From assembly GCF_016862375.1 (NCBI RefSeq), contig NZ_BOMV01000073.1, positions 1 to 64,000 on the forward strand: DNA of 64,000 nucleotides, read 5' to 3'. Positions within the stretch are counted from its first letter, which is position 1; each line of letters starts with the position of its first letter. The notes under the pieces are model-generated. The model did not search any database, was not told the origin of the DNA, and worked only from the letters and a program-made list of their open reading frames with translations. This DNA is from Paractinoplanes rishiriensis. Lineage in GTDB: Bacteria; Actinomycetota; Actinomycetes; Mycobacteriales; Micromonosporaceae. A program made the position numbers and the translations under genes. This document shows positions 53,522-62,912 of the stretch, piece by piece.

Positions 53522-54379
53522 TCAATCTTCGAGGATCGCGTGGGGGAAGTACTCCGACCAGCCGGCCGGCTTCCAGATCTTGCGCAGCAGTGGCGTGGCT
53601 CCGCGGAGCGTGGTGGGCCCGTGCTCGTCGGCGATGGCCTCGCAGAACCTGCCGATGGCGCGCGCACCGCTCACGTCGATGAAGCAGACGCCGCTCACGT
53701 CCAGCACCGCGGTCGGCCGGCTCGGCGCCGTCTGGGCCAGCAGCCGATCCACCTGGGCGGCGGTCAGGAAGTCGACGTCGCCGGACAACCGCAGGGTGCC
53801 GTCCCGGCCGACATTCAACCGGAACGCGCTGTGCTGGCGGGACCGCCGGGTGTGCAGCGGCTCGGCCAGCATCAGGTTCCGGGTCGGCCAGCGGCGGGCG
53901 TCGTACCCGCACATCGCCGTGATCGGCAGCTGTTTCACCAGCAGGTCGGTATGCAGTTCGTAGGCCGGCCAGGCGGACAGCGCGTCGGGATGCCGCAGCA
54001 GAAAATGCGTCTCGACGTACACCCGCAGGCCGGTGTGTCCCTGCGCGATGGCGGATCGGGCCGCGCCGGCACAGCGCTCCAGTCGCTCGTCGGCATCGAA
54101 GACACCCTCGGCCAGATACGCCGACTCGGCGGAATCGACGATCAGCAGGCCGTAGTCCACCAGATCGTCGACGGGCAGACCGACGTCGCGCAGATCGTCC
54201 AGAATGGTGGCGCTGGCCGCACCCGGAACGGTGAAGACCCGGACCTGCTCCCAGCGCGCAAGACCGGCGAGGGCGTATTCCACCAACGCCTGCCGGACTT
54301 CGGCGTCCCGGTCGTACACGAAACACAAATGGTCGTGCACGGTAAGATCGGGAACGCCGCGAACTGCCAGCACGATCAT
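53522..54379 (-). CDS. MEDS-domain anti-anti-sigma-type protein (MEDS-STAS)
   Basis: 285 residues. MEDS domain at about 10-180 (HDHLCFVYDRDAEVRQALVEYALAGLARWEQVRVF) and a C-terminal STAS domain (FRLNVGRDGTLRLSGDVDFLTAAQVDRLLAQ, AVLDVSGVCFIDVSGARAIGRF) with Ser in the usual phosphorylation position (DVSGARAI). Proposed antagonist of the downstream MEDS-HATPase. GAGGAG precedes ATG 54379. The target sigma factor is not adjacent. Confidence 0.85.
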   Translation of the reverse strand: MIVLAVRGVPDLTVHDHLCFVYDRDAEVRQALVEYALAGLARWEQVRVFTVPGAASATILDDLRDVGLPVDDLVDYGLLIVDSAESAYLAEGVFDADERLERCAGAARSAIAQGHTGLRVYVETHFLLRHPDALSAWPAYELHTDLLVKQLPITAMCGYDARRWPTRNLMLAEPLHTRRSRQHSAFRLNVGRDGTLRLSGDVDFLTAAQVDRLLAQTAPSRPTAVLDVSGVCFIDVSGARAIGRFCEAIADEHGPTTLRGATPLLRKIWKPAGWSEYFPHAILED

Positions 54380-54505
54380 TACTCCTCGGTCGTCATTGCT
54401 GGTCAGGTGCACGCCGCTCTGCGGTTCCGGACCAGGATATGGCGCCTCGCCTCCGGCGCCTACCGGCATTCCCCCGAACGGGTGCCGCCACAATCAGGCC
54501 CATCG

Positions 54506-55168
54506 TCATTTGCGGCGCGGGACGACCAGGCCCGATTCGTACGCCCATACGACCAGCTGCGCGCGGTCGCGGCAGTGCAGCTTCATCATCGCCCGGTTGG
54601 CGTGGGTCTTGGCGGTCAGCGGGCTGATCACCATCCGCTCGGCGATCTCCTCGTTGCTCAGGCCCCGGGCGACCAGGCCGACGATCTCCTGTTCCCGCGC
54701 GGTCAGCACCTCGCGCCCGGCGGCCGGCTCGGCCGGCGCCGGGCTCGCCACGAACTCGCTGATCAGGTGGCGCGTCACCGCCGGGGCGAGCAGCGCGTCC
54801 CCGCGCGCCACCACCGCGATGGCCTGCAACAGGTCGGCCGGGTCGGCGTCCTTGAGGAGGAAGCCGCTGGCACCGGCCCGCAGCGCGGCGAAGACGTACG
54901 CGTCCAGCCCGTAGTTGGTGAGGATGACGACGCGGACCGCGGCCAGGCCGGGATCGGCGGCTATCCGCCGGGTGGCCTCGATGCCGTCCAGCCCCGGCAT
55001 CTGCACGTCCATCAGCACGACGTCGGGCCGCAGGAGCCGGGCCTGCCGGGCCGCGGCCAGGCCGTCGGCCGCCTCGCCGACCACCTCCACGTCCTCCTCG
55101 GCGTCGAGCAGGGCGCGGAATCCGGCGCGCATCAGTGGCTGGTCGTCGGCCAGCAGCACCCGGATCAT
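54506..55168 (-). CDS. NarL/LuxR-type response regulator
   Basis: 220 residues: receiver ([21 protein letters not shown], phospho-acceptor Asp in [27 protein letters not shown]) followed by a LuxR helix-turn-helix ([43 protein letters not shown]). It overlaps the kinase gene by ATGA and is its cognate partner. The pair is divergent from the multicopper-oxidase operon, a likely but unproven target. Confidence 0.93.
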   Translation of the reverse strand: MIRVLLADDQPLMRAGFRALLDAEEDVEVVGEAADGLAAARQARLLRPDVVLMDVQMPGLDGIEATRRIAADPGLAAVRVVILTNYGLDAYVFAALRAGASGFLLKDADPADLLQAIAVVARGDALLAPAVTRHLISEFVASPAPAEPAAGREVLTAREQEIVGLVARGLSNEEIAERMVISPLTAKTHANRAMMKLHCRDRAQLVVWAYESGLVVPRRK

Positions 55169-56298
55169 GCGGCGCCGTCCAGTGGGAACGTGGCGCGGAC
55201 GGCGAACCCGCCACCGTCGCGCGGCGCCGCGTCCAGCGTGCCCCCCAGGCCCAGGACGCGCTCCCGCATGCCGCTCAGCCCGACGCCCGGCGTCACCGGA
55301 CCGGCCGCCGGAGCCTGGCCGTCGTCGGTCACCGAGACGGTCAGCGCGGCGGGGGTGTATTCCACGTGCACGTCGGCGGTGGCCGGCCCGGCGTGCCGGG
55401 CGACGTTCGTGAGGGCCTCCTGCACGATGCGGTAACCGGCCTGGTCCACCTCTATCGGCAGGTCCGCGGCCGCACCCGAGACGGTGACCACCACCGGCAC
55501 GCCGGCCGCCCGGGTCCGTTCGGCGAGTTCGTCCACCCGGTGCAGCCCGACCCGGTCCGCGTCGTCGCCGGGCGAGCGCAGCACCTCGAGCGTCGACCGC
55601 AGTTCGCGCATCGCGGTGCTGCCGGCCTCCTGGATCGCCAGCAGCGCCGGTGACGGCTCGGCGCCCTGCTTGCGCGCCAGGTGCACGGCGATCCCGGCCT
55701 GCACCTTGATCACCGAGATGCTGTGGGTGAGCGAGTCGTGCAGGTCACGGGCGATGCGCAGGCGCTCCTCGCCGGCCCGCCGCAACGCCATCTCCTCGCG
55801 GGTGCGCTCGGCCTCGACCGCCCGTTGCTCGACCTGTTCCACGTACGCCCGGCGCTGCCGCGCGACCAGCCCGGCGATGTTGGCCGCCAGGAACCAGCCG
55901 AGCAGCAGGCTGGTGCGTTCGACGATCTGCTGGCCCGGCTGGCCGGCCTCCGCCGCCGAGATGTCGCGGGCCAGGAACCCGCCCAGGAACACGACGCTGG
56001 CCAGGGCCGCGGCCGCCCGGTGCCCGCGCCAGGAGGCCACATAGACGGCGACCAGCACGGCGAACCCGGCCGCCACCCCGGCGTGCACGCGCACGTGGAA
56101 GGCCAGCATGGTCGCGGTCACCACGGCCAGCGCCGGCACCGGGAACCGGCGGCACCCGGCCAGCGCCCCGGCCGCGACCAGCACCAGGGCGACGTCGAGG
56201 GCGCCGACCGGGCCGGCGTCCGGCGCCAGCGACGCGTTGCCGAGCAGGAACCCGCCGAGCACGGCGCCGACCAGGACGTAGGGCAGGTCAGGACGCAT
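55165..56298 (-). CDS. Sensor histidine kinase (HisKA_3 type)
   Basis: 377 residues. Four or five N-terminal helices with almost no extracytoplasmic loops, a coiled-coil linker ([27 protein letters not shown]), dimerisation/phospho-acceptor motif [22 protein letters not shown] and a GHKL ATPase ([37 protein letters not shown]). The lack of a sensory domain suggests it senses membrane state. Coupled to the response regulator. Confidence 0.92.
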   Translation of the reverse strand: MRPDLPYVLVGAVLGGFLLGNASLAPDAGPVGALDVALVLVAAGALAGCRRFPVPALAVVTATMLAFHVRVHAGVAAGFAVLVAVYVASWRGHRAAAALASVVFLGGFLARDISAAEAGQPGQQIVERTSLLLGWFLAANIAGLVARQRRAYVEQVEQRAVEAERTREEMALRRAGEERLRIARDLHDSLTHSISVIKVQAGIAVHLARKQGAEPSPALLAIQEAGSTAMRELRSTLEVLRSPGDDADRVGLHRVDELAERTRAAGVPVVVTVSGAAADLPIEVDQAGYRIVQEALTNVARHAGPATADVHVEYTPAALTVSVTDDGQAPAAGPVTPGVGLSGMRERVLGLGGTLDAAPRDGGGFAVRATFPLDGAA

Positions 56299-56441
56299 GA
56301 CCGAACTCTAGGACGGCGCGCCGGTGGCGGGCATCCCGCGGGCGCAGGCGCCGGCCGTACTGCGTACGCGGTATCCCGCCGCGCCAAGAGCCTGCGGTGG
56401 CACGACGCCCTCGCGGCCCGCCGCGACCAGCATCGAGACCC

Positions 56442-57413
56442 ATGACCTACCGTTTCTTCACCCCTGCCCCACCGGCGGCGGCAACCGGCCGCACCGCCCA
56501 GGTCTACCGGCAGTTGCGGGCGGACTTCCTCGGGCCGCTGCCGACCTTCCAGGCGCTGTCGCCGGTCCCGGAGATCCAGGCCGCGACCTGGGTCCTGATG
56601 CGCGAGGCCCTGCTGGCCGGCGACACGTCCCGGGTCGAGCGCGAGGTCGTGGCGTCGATCGTGTCCCGGGCCAACCGGTGCCGGTTCTGCGTGGACTCCC
56701 ACGCGACGCTGCTGCACGCGCTGGGCGAGCACGACCTGGCCGAGGTCGTGGCCCGCGGCGGCACCCCGGCGCAGCCCCGGCTCGCCGAACTCACCGAGTG
56801 GGCCGCGGCGAGCCGGACGCCGCGGGACGCCGGCTGGTCGGGCCGGTACGGCCCGGAGCTCACCGGCACGCTGCTCGCCTTCCACTTCATCAACCGGATC
56901 GTCTCCGCGCTGCTGGCTCCGGACCTGCTGCCCGGGGGCGTGCAGCGGTTCCCGGCGGTGCGGTCGGTGGCGGGCCGCCTCACCGCCCGGGTGGCCCGGG
57001 AGCGGAAGGAGCCGGGCCGCAGCCTTCCGCTGATCGGCGCCGCGGCGACCGCCGACGACCCGGTCGGCGTCGCCTATGCCGCGCTGCGGGACGCCGCCGC
57101 ACCGGGCGGCGACCTGCTGAGCGCCGTGGCCCGCCGGACCGTCGCGGCCACCGTGCGCTGGGAGGACGGCCGGCACCCGGCCGACGCGGCGGCCTGGGCC
57201 ACCGAACTGACCCGCGACCTGCCCGCGGCCGACCGGGTGGGCACCCGCATCGCGCTGCTGGCGGCGTTCGCGCCGGGCGCGATCAGCGTGGGCGACGTCG
57301 GCCTCTGGCGGCTGTCCCGGCCGGCGGACGAGGACCTGGTCCGCCTGGTCGCGTACGGCGCCATCACCGCGACCGAGCACATCGCCGGGGCACTGGCTCC
57401 GGCTTTCCGTTAG
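56442..57413 (+). CDS. AhpD/carboxymuconolactone decarboxylase-family protein
   Basis: 323-residue cytoplasmic protein with the AhpD-like redox motif in REVVASIVSRANRCRFCVDSHATLLHALGE (Glu, CxxC, His). Family members act as alkylhydroperoxidase-type thiol oxidoreductases. The second half (DDPVGVAYAALRDAAAPGG to the end) resembles a degenerate repeat of the first without the cysteines. First gene of a three-gene unit with a membrane protein and a multicopper oxidase. ATG 56442 has only a weak ribosome site. Confidence 0.8.
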   Translation: MTYRFFTPAPPAAATGRTAQVYRQLRADFLGPLPTFQALSPVPEIQAATWVLMREALLAGDTSRVEREVVASIVSRANRCRFCVDSHATLLHALGEHDLAEVVARGGTPAQPRLAELTEWAAASRTPRDAGWSGRYGPELTGTLLAFHFINRIVSALLAPDLLPGGVQRFPAVRSVAGRLTARVARERKEPGRSLPLIGAAATADDPVGVAYAALRDAAAPGGDLLSAVARRTVAATVRWEDGRHPADAAAWATELTRDLPAADRVGTRIALLAAFAPGAISVGDVGLWRLSRPADEDLVRLVAYGAITATEHIAGALAPAFR

Positions 57414-57422
57414 GGGGCCACC

Positions 57423-57884
57423 GTGCGCAAGGCATTCTCCATCGTCAGCGGCGTGCTGATCGTCGCGTTCGCGTTCCAGTTCGTGTTCGCCGCCGTGGGC
57501 GCGTTCACGAAGCCCGCGGACGACGGCGCGTATGCGCTGCACAGCATCACCGGGATGGCCGTCATCCCGATCCTCACCCTGCTCACCGTCCTGCTCGCCG
57601 CGCTGGCGAAGGCGCCCGGCCGGGTCATCGGGCTGGCCGCCCTGCCGTTCGGCCTGGTCGTCCTGCAGGCTCTGCTCGCCGGGTTGGCGAAGGGGTTCAC
57701 CGACGAGTCCGGCTCCAGCACCGTGGTCGGGCTGGTCGTCGGCGGCCTGCATGCGGTCAACGGGATCGTGGCGGTGCACGTCGCGGTCGGCGTCGCGCGG
57801 GCGGCTCGCCGGCTGGGCGAACCGGTGCCGGACCAGCCGGGGCCGGACCAGCCGGTGCCACATCGACCGGTGACCGCCGCATGA
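57423..57884 (+). CDS. Four-helix membrane protein (DUF6220-like)
   Basis: 153 residues with four predicted helices (AFSIVSGVLIVAFAFQFVFAAVGAF, ITGMAVIPILTLLTVLLAAL, RVIGLAALPFGLVVLQALLAGL, VVGLVVGGLHAVNGIVAVHVAVG) and a Pro-rich cytoplasmic tail. His residues in helices 2 and 4 (ALHSITG, GLHAVNG, AVHVAV) could bind haem. GTG start, 9 bases after the preceding stop; ends in ATGA overlap with the oxidase gene. Confidence 0.7.
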   Translation: MRKAFSIVSGVLIVAFAFQFVFAAVGAFTKPADDGAYALHSITGMAVIPILTLLTVLLAALAKAPGRVIGLAALPFGLVVLQALLAGLAKGFTDESGSSTVVGLVVGGLHAVNGIVAVHVAVGVARAARRLGEPVPDQPGPDQPVPHRPVTAA

Positions 57885-59587
57885 CCACCGGTTCGATTCT
57901 CGCTGCCGACCTGCTGATCGCGGTTCTCGCGGCGGCAGGCTGGCTGGGCGGCGGGGCGGCGTCGGTCACGGGGCGGCGCCGCCTCGCACTCGGCCTGGCG
58001 GCCTTCGCCCTGGTCGCCACGCTGGCCCGGGTCGTGACGATCGTCGCGCTCGCCCGGGCCGGGTGGTGGTTCGCCGCGGAGAAGGTCCTGATCGCGGCCC
58101 CGCTGTCGCTGATCGCGACGGCGGGCGCGGGCGCCTGGTGGCTGAGGTCGCGGTCCGTCGGGGTCGCGCTTTTCCTGACCGGGTACGCGCACAGCGCCGC
58201 TCTCCTGGTGACCGTGCTGCACGGTTATCCGGCGTCGGCCGGCGCGGCCCTGCTCGCGGCGTCCGGGGTGATCGCCGCGACCGCGGTCACCTGGCGGCTG
58301 CTCGGCGCGCGGCCGTCCCGCACGGTCTCCCGGACGGCCGGCGTGGTGGCGGCCGCGGCGCTGGTGGCCGGCACCGGGCTCGCCGCGCAGCCGGGTAGTG
58401 CTGACGTCGTACCCCATCTGCATGAAGCCGGTGTGGCAGCCGGCGTGGGCGAACCCACCAAGCGCTTCACCCTGGTCGCCGGCACCACGGCGACCGGGTG
58501 GGCGTTCAACGGGCAGGTGCCCGGGCCCGAGCTGACCGCAACCGTCGGTGACGTCCTCGAGGTGACGCTGCGCAACACCGATATCGAGCGCGGCGTCACC
58601 CTGCACTGGCACGGGTACGACGTGCCGAACAGCCAGGACGGCGTGCCCGGCATCACCCAGGCGCCGGTGCTGCCCGGCGCGGAGTTCGTCTACCGGTTCC
58701 GCGCCGACCAGGCCGGCACCTACTGGTACCACACGCACGCGGTTTCCGATGTCGGCGTCCGCAAGGGACTGTACGGCGTGCTGGTGGTCCGCACCGTCCC
58801 GGTGACCGGCGTCGACGTCACGATCCCGGTGCACACGCTGGGCGGCCGGACGCTGCCGGAGCCCCGGACGGAACGGATCGCGGCGGGGCAGCCGGTCCGG
58901 CTACGGCTGGTGAACACCGACAACACAACGCATCGTTACGCCCTGACCGGAACCCCGTTCCTGGTCGCCGCGATCGACGGCTCGGACCTGGCCGGCCCGG
59001 CGCCGCTGACCGGAACCGCGGTGCTGATCCCGGCCGGCGGGCGCTACGACCTGGTGTTCACCGCGCCGGCGACCCCGGTGGCGCTGCTCGTCGACGGCCG
59101 GGCGATCTGGTCGACCGGAGCGGTGACCACCGCGACCGGGAAGTGGCCGGTGCTGGACCCGCTCGGCTACGGGCGGCCGGCGCCGGTGCCGTGGAGCCGC
59201 CATGACCGGGAGTTCACCCTGGTGCTCGACCGGGGCCTGGACCTCAAGGGCCTGCTCCCGCGCTATGCGCACACGGTCAACGGCGCGGCCGACCCGGACA
59301 CCGGGGTCCAGGTCGCCCGCCTCGGCGAGACCGTGAAGTTCACGGTCGTCAACCGCTCCACCGTGGTGCATCCGTGGCATCTGCACGGACATCACGTGCT
59401 GGTGCTGTCCCGCAACGGCCAGCCGGCGACCGGCAGCCCGCTGTGGCTGGACTCGTTCGACGTCCGGCCCGGCGAGGTCTGGGAGGTGGCCTTCGTGGCC
59501 GGCAACCCCGGCATGTGGGCCAACCACTGTCACAACCTGCCGCACGTGGAGGCCGGGATGACGCTGCACCTGATGGTCAGGGGATAG
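57881..59587 (+). CDS. Membrane-anchored multicopper oxidase
   Basis: 568 residues. The first 165 form about five membrane helices; the rest is an extracytoplasmic laccase/nitrite-reductase-like multicopper oxidase. Copper ligands are all visible: LHWHGYD, TYWYHTHAV, HPWHLHGHHV and ANHCHNLPHVEAGM (type 1 Cys, two His and axial Met). The attached helical domain is unusual, since most family members carry only a signal peptide. It may couple substrate oxidation to the neighbouring His-containing membrane protein. Ends 11 bases inside the convergent gene. Confidence 0.9.
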   Translation: MTTGSILAADLLIAVLAAAGWLGGGAASVTGRRRLALGLAAFALVATLARVVTIVALARAGWWFAAEKVLIAAPLSLIATAGAGAWWLRSRSVGVALFLTGYAHSAALLVTVLHGYPASAGAALLAASGVIAATAVTWRLLGARPSRTVSRTAGVVAAAALVAGTGLAAQPGSADVVPHLHEAGVAAGVGEPTKRFTLVAGTTATGWAFNGQVPGPELTATVGDVLEVTLRNTDIERGVTLHWHGYDVPNSQDGVPGITQAPVLPGAEFVYRFRADQAGTYWYHTHAVSDVGVRKGLYGVLVVRTVPVTGVDVTIPVHTLGGRTLPEPRTERIAAGQPVRLRLVNTDNTTHRYALTGTPFLVAAIDGSDLAGPAPLTGTAVLIPAGGRYDLVFTAPATPVALLVDGRAIWSTGAVTTATGKWPVLDPLGYGRPAPVPWSRHDREFTLVLDRGLDLKGLLPRYAHTVNGAADPDTGVQVARLGETVKFTVVNRSTVVHPWHLHGHHVLVLSRNGQPATGSPLWLDSFDVRPGEVWEVAFVAGNPGMWANHCHNLPHVEAGMTLHLMVRG

Positions 59588-60530
59588 CCGCCGCCACGAG
59601 TTCCTGGTACGCGGCGACGCCGTCCGGGTCGAGATACCCGCCGGCCGGGACCGTGGTGGCACCCAGATACCAGTTGTCCATCTGCCAGTAGTTGATCACC
59701 CGGAAGTTGCGGGCGGTCAGCCAGGTGCGCGAGGCCCGGATCGCCGGCCCGCGGGAGGCGCGCACCCCCTGGTCGTCGTCGATGCCCCACTCCGGCAGGG
59801 TGAGCGGACGGCCCAGCCCGGAGAAGGCGTTGTACCAGCGGGTCATCCGTGGGTCGCTGCCGACGCTGACCGGGTTGTCCGGCTCGCTGCCCCGGGTGCT
59901 GGCCTGCCAGTAGAGGTCGAAGCCGTACGCGTCGGCGAACAGCGGCGGCACGATCCAGTCCTGGATCTCCCGGTCGCCGCCGGTCCCGTTGTTGGTCACC
60001 CCCGGCGAGCCCGGCCGCCACTGGTAGGACATGTGAATCGGCACGATGTTGACCGACGGATTGACCGGTTTGGCGACCAGATAGACATGGCTGAAAGCGG
60101 CCACGAACTGCGTGCCGGTCATGTCGTCCTCGGGCTCGTGGAAATAGGTCAGGAAACTGTTCGCCGGCATCGCCGCCGCGATGTTCAGGATCTCGGTGTC
60201 GCAGCCGCCGGTGGCCACCACGGCCGGCGTGCACGAGGTCTTGAACGAGAACCAGAGGGTGGCGTTGTGCGTGGTGTGGCAGGTGACCGCGTCGGCCGGC
60301 GGCAGTTGCCCGGCCGACGCGAACACCCGCCGGATGCCGAGGTAACCGAGGTTGTTGCGCTCGTCGAGGAAGCCGGCACAGGTGTTTCCACTGCCGACGG
60401 TGTCGTTGACGGAGGTGGTCGCGCCGACCGCCAGGGTGGGCAGCGCGGCGTGGGCCGGGGTGGGATTCGCCGTCGCCACAAGCACGGCCACGGTGGTGGC
60501 GGCAAGGGCTCGGTACAGGACACGAGACAT
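59577..60530 (-). CDS. Secreted GH26/GH-like TIM-barrel protein
   Basis: 317 residues with signal peptide to about residue 28 (PTPAHAALP). A predicted barrel has two glutamates in glycosidase-like settings: YFHEPEDD (acid/base position) and LPEWGIDD (nucleophile position), with WYNAFSGLG and VINYWQMDNWYLG. This resembles clan-A glycosidases such as GH26, but substrate and family are uncertain. Confidence 0.65.
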   Translation of the reverse strand: MSRVLYRALAATTVAVLVATANPTPAHAALPTLAVGATTSVNDTVGSGNTCAGFLDERNNLGYLGIRRVFASAGQLPPADAVTCHTTHNATLWFSFKTSCTPAVVATGGCDTEILNIAAAMPANSFLTYFHEPEDDMTGTQFVAAFSHVYLVAKPVNPSVNIVPIHMSYQWRPGSPGVTNNGTGGDREIQDWIVPPLFADAYGFDLYWQASTRGSEPDNPVSVGSDPRMTRWYNAFSGLGRPLTLPEWGIDDDQGVRASRGPAIRASRTWLTARNFRVINYWQMDNWYLGATTVPAGGYLDPDGVAAYQELVAAAIP

Positions 60531-60556
60531 ATTCGGAGCATAGGTAGATGAATGGA

Positions 60557-60588
60557 GGAACCCCCATGCATGAATGCGTGAGGGCTCC
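60557..60588 (-). terminator. Terminator-like hairpin after the ricin-lectin gene
   Basis: GGAACCCCCATGCAT and ATGCGTGAGGGCTCC fold into a stem of about 15 pairs with two G-U pairs and one mismatch, in the 69-base gap between two minus-strand genes. Confidence 0.55.
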
Positions 60589-60599
60589 GTTCATGTCGT

Positions 60600-61163
60600 T
60601 TACACCGGCCAGAGCTCCCAATGCTGCAACGGATGCCCGGTCCAGGCCCAGTTGCCCACCGGGCTGCCGTTGCCGAGACCGCCCGACGCGAAAGCGTCGA
60701 TGTGGTTGTGCGGCCCGCCGAGCATGACGGCGAAGATGTACGCGCCGAGGTCCGCGTTGTAGTCCCTCCGGAACTTCTGGCCCGAACTGTTCACACAGTC
60801 CCACAGCAGGTACTGGAAGCCGTTGGCGCCGCCGGAGTTGGCCGGGTAGTCCAGACAACGGCGTTGGCTGTTGTCGGTCGGCGTCCGCGCGTTGACGAGC
60901 TGGAACCGGTAGTCCACCGCATCGATGTTCTCGTAGAGGTCCCACTGCGTGCTGATCCCGCCGTTGCACTGCCACAACCCCACCCTGTTGCCGTTGAGGC
61001 CGCCCCCGTTGAAGTGTGCGTCCAGGCAGGTGCCGGTGTAGCTGTTCCGCAGCTCGTACCGTCCGTAATAGACCCAGATGGCGGCCTGGGCCGGGCTGCC
61101 CACCACGGTTACCAGGCCGGTGGCGAGCAGCACCGCCACCAACAGTCCTCTCAGGAATCGCAT
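60600..61163 (-). CDS. Secreted ricin-type lectin domain protein
   Basis: 187 residues. Signal peptide to about residue 27 (GSPAQAAIW). The mature protein is a single beta-trefoil lectin: YELRNSYTGTCLDAHFNGGG, NRVGLWQCNGGISTQWDLYE, RRCLDYPANSGG, QYLLWDCVNSSGQKF, HPLQHWELW with QxW-type repeats. Binds sugars outside the cell; no enzyme domain attached. ATG 61163 is chosen for its GAGGGGAG site. Confidence 0.82.
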   Translation of the reverse strand: MRFLRGLLVAVLLATGLVTVVGSPAQAAIWVYYGRYELRNSYTGTCLDAHFNGGGLNGNRVGLWQCNGGISTQWDLYENIDAVDYRFQLVNARTPTDNSQRRCLDYPANSGGANGFQYLLWDCVNSSGQKFRRDYNADLGAYIFAVMLGGPHNHIDAFASGGLGNGSPVGNWAWTGHPLQHWELWPV

Positions 61164-61278
61164 GCGTTCTCCCCTCTCGGTGCCTCGCCCCCGTGGCGGG
61201 CACGATCGAAGCCTGGCGATGACCGGTTTCACGGTGGTTTCATGGACCCGGCCGGCGCTCGGGGGGAAGGCGTTCGCG

Positions 61279-62214
61279 ATGGAGTTCGGGTTACTGGGGA
61301 GCCTGCGGGTGGTCGTCGACGGACGCCCCGCGACCTTGGATCAGCCGATGCCGAGCCGCCTGCTCGCGGTGTTGATCTGCCGGGCCGGCACGCCGGTCTC
61401 GGTCGACGCCCTCATCGAGGAGCTCTGGGGCGGCACCCGGCCGGCGACCGCCCGCAAGACGGTCCAGCTGTACGTGCACCGGCTCCGCCGGATGCTCGGC
61501 GACCCGGACCGGATCCGGCACGGCGCCGGCGGCTACACCCTCGTGATCCACCCCGGTGAACGCGATCTCGACCGGGTGGAGGACCTGGTCCGGGCCGCCC
61601 GCGCGACTGCCGACCCCCGCGGCCGGGCCGCAAAGCTCGCCGACGCCCTGGCCACCTGGCGGGGTACGCCGATGGCCGAGTTCGCCGGCCTGTCCGCGGT
61701 GCGCGCGCTCACCGACCGGCTGGCCGACTACCGGGCCACGGTGCTGGAGATGCGCGTCGACGCCGACCTGGAGCTGGGCCGGCACGCCGACCTGGTGGGC
61801 GAGCTGGCGGAGGCGGTGGCGCACCATCCGCTGCGCGAACGGTTCGCGGCCCAGTTGATGCTGGCGCTCTACCGCTGCGGCCGGCAGGCCGAGGCGCTCG
61901 CCGTCTACCGCCGGACCCGGGACCGGCTGGTGGCCGAGCTGGGTGTCGAGCCGGGACCGGAACTGCACGACCGGCACCTGGCGGTGCTCCGGGCCGACCC
62001 GGAGCTGGACCCGCCGGCGCGGTGGACGGCCGTCCGGGCGGCTCAGCTGCCACCCGCGCCGCAGCCGTTCACGGGTCGCACCGCCGAACTCGACCGCCTC
62101 GACCGGCTGCTGACGGACCGGCCGGCCGCGCTGGTCATCTCGGCGATCTCCGGCACCGCCGGCGTCGGCAAGCCGAACCCAGAAAATTGGCACACTTTTA
62201 AGATCACCCATTGA
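61279..62214 (+). CDS. AfsR/SARP regulator truncated at its P-loop
   Basis: 311 residues. OmpR-like winged helix (MEFGLLGSLRVVVDGRPATL to GGYTLVIHPGE, about 1-95) and bacterial transcriptional activation domain (about 96-250) are intact. An NB-ARC ATPase then begins (PFTGRTAELDRLDRLL) and reaches ISGTAGVGK, where homology stops at about 62172. The last 13 residues (PNPENWHTFKITH) come from foreign, AT-richer DNA. The gene was evidently cut by insertion or recombination. The remaining protein has the domain make-up and roughly the size of a small SARP activator, so it may still bind DNA. Confidence 0.85.
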   Translation: MEFGLLGSLRVVVDGRPATLDQPMPSRLLAVLICRAGTPVSVDALIEELWGGTRPATARKTVQLYVHRLRRMLGDPDRIRHGAGGYTLVIHPGERDLDRVEDLVRAARATADPRGRAAKLADALATWRGTPMAEFAGLSAVRALTDRLADYRATVLEMRVDADLELGRHADLVGELAEAVAHHPLRERFAAQLMLALYRCGRQAEALAVYRRTRDRLVAELGVEPGPELHDRHLAVLRADPELDPPARWTAVRAAQLPPAPQPFTGRTAELDRLDRLLTDRPAALVISAISGTAGVGKPNPENWHTFKITH

Positions 62215-62534
62215 CCCGATTAGGGTCGATCAGCGCCGCTGATGCGCGGCGCCCAACCCGTCAGGCCGACGTCCAGCCGGTACCCGCAGCGCGGGGCATC
62301 GCCTCCCGGACGCGCCTCGCCGTTTCAGCGTAGTTGCCGGGGCCGCGTGGGTCGCCGTGTGCCCCTCGTTCGGGTGACTCCCACCCGCGAACCCTGATCA
62401 TTTCGCCCGGTCCCCGCAGCGCGGGGTCGGGCTACCGGCGCATGCCCTTGCGCCGTCACGTCTCCCGACCCTAGGCGCCCGCGCGCCTCGGGAGGCGGCC
62501 CATCGAATCCCTTACCTGCAAAGGACTCCTTGCC
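62215..62534. other. Non-coding, hairpin-rich stretch at the element's left part
   Basis: No convincing gene in 320 bases. Inverted repeats include GCGCCGC (62233-62239) with GCGGCGC (62246-62252), CCCCGC (62412-62417) with GCGGGG (62421-62426), and GTTCGGGTG with CACCCGCGAAC around 62370-62395. The block CCCGCAGCGCGGGG occurs twice, near 62283 and 62413. Could be a transfer or replication locus, or leader. Confidence 0.5.
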
Positions 62535-62912
62535 ATGATCCGCGCCCAAGAACAAGTGCAACCCGCAACCACAACCGACCCAAACCGGTCGCACCAACGA
62601 TCACCCAACGCGGTGCGGCCCGACCCGATGCACAGCCGATCCGGCCAGCCAAGCCGACAACTACCGGTCCGACCTGAGCAGGGAACACCGGTCGGTCCCG
62701 GTCCCGGTAAGCCTCGCCGGATGGGTCCTGCTGCCCGTCCGGGACGGGACGGCATGGCTCACACAAGCGTGCGCCCGTGGACCTGTGACACCTACCTACG
62801 CGTGCAGGTCGGGGACGTGTACCTGTCGATGCTCGCCGCGAACGCGCGGCGGGTGCTCGCCGATCTGTCCGCCCTACTCGCACTCGCCGCTATCGAGGGG
62901 GTGGCCCTGTGA
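62535..62912 (+). CDS. Small mobile-element protein of unknown function
   Basis: 125 residues. The first 75 are Pro/Arg/Gln-rich and probably disordered; the rest (TSVRPWTCDTYLRVQVGDVYLSMLAANARRVLADLSALLALAAI) is compact. It overlaps the DUF2637 gene as GTGA, so the two are coupled. AAGGA lies upstream of ATG 62535 with loose spacing; a start at an internal ATG near the folded part is possible. Similar small proteins precede DUF2637 genes in integrative elements. Confidence 0.5.
   Translation: MIRAQEQVQPATTTDPNRSHQRSPNAVRPDPMHSRSGQPSRQLPVRPEQGTPVGPGPGKPRRMGPAARPGRDGMAHTSVRPWTCDTYLRVQVGDVYLSMLAANARRVLADLSALLALAAIEGVAL

Noticed and set aside
62360-62400. Possible tRNA end (GTTCGGGTG hairpin resembling a T-arm)
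   Set aside because: No acceptor, D-arm or anticodon stem can be drawn around it and the T-loop bases do not fit.
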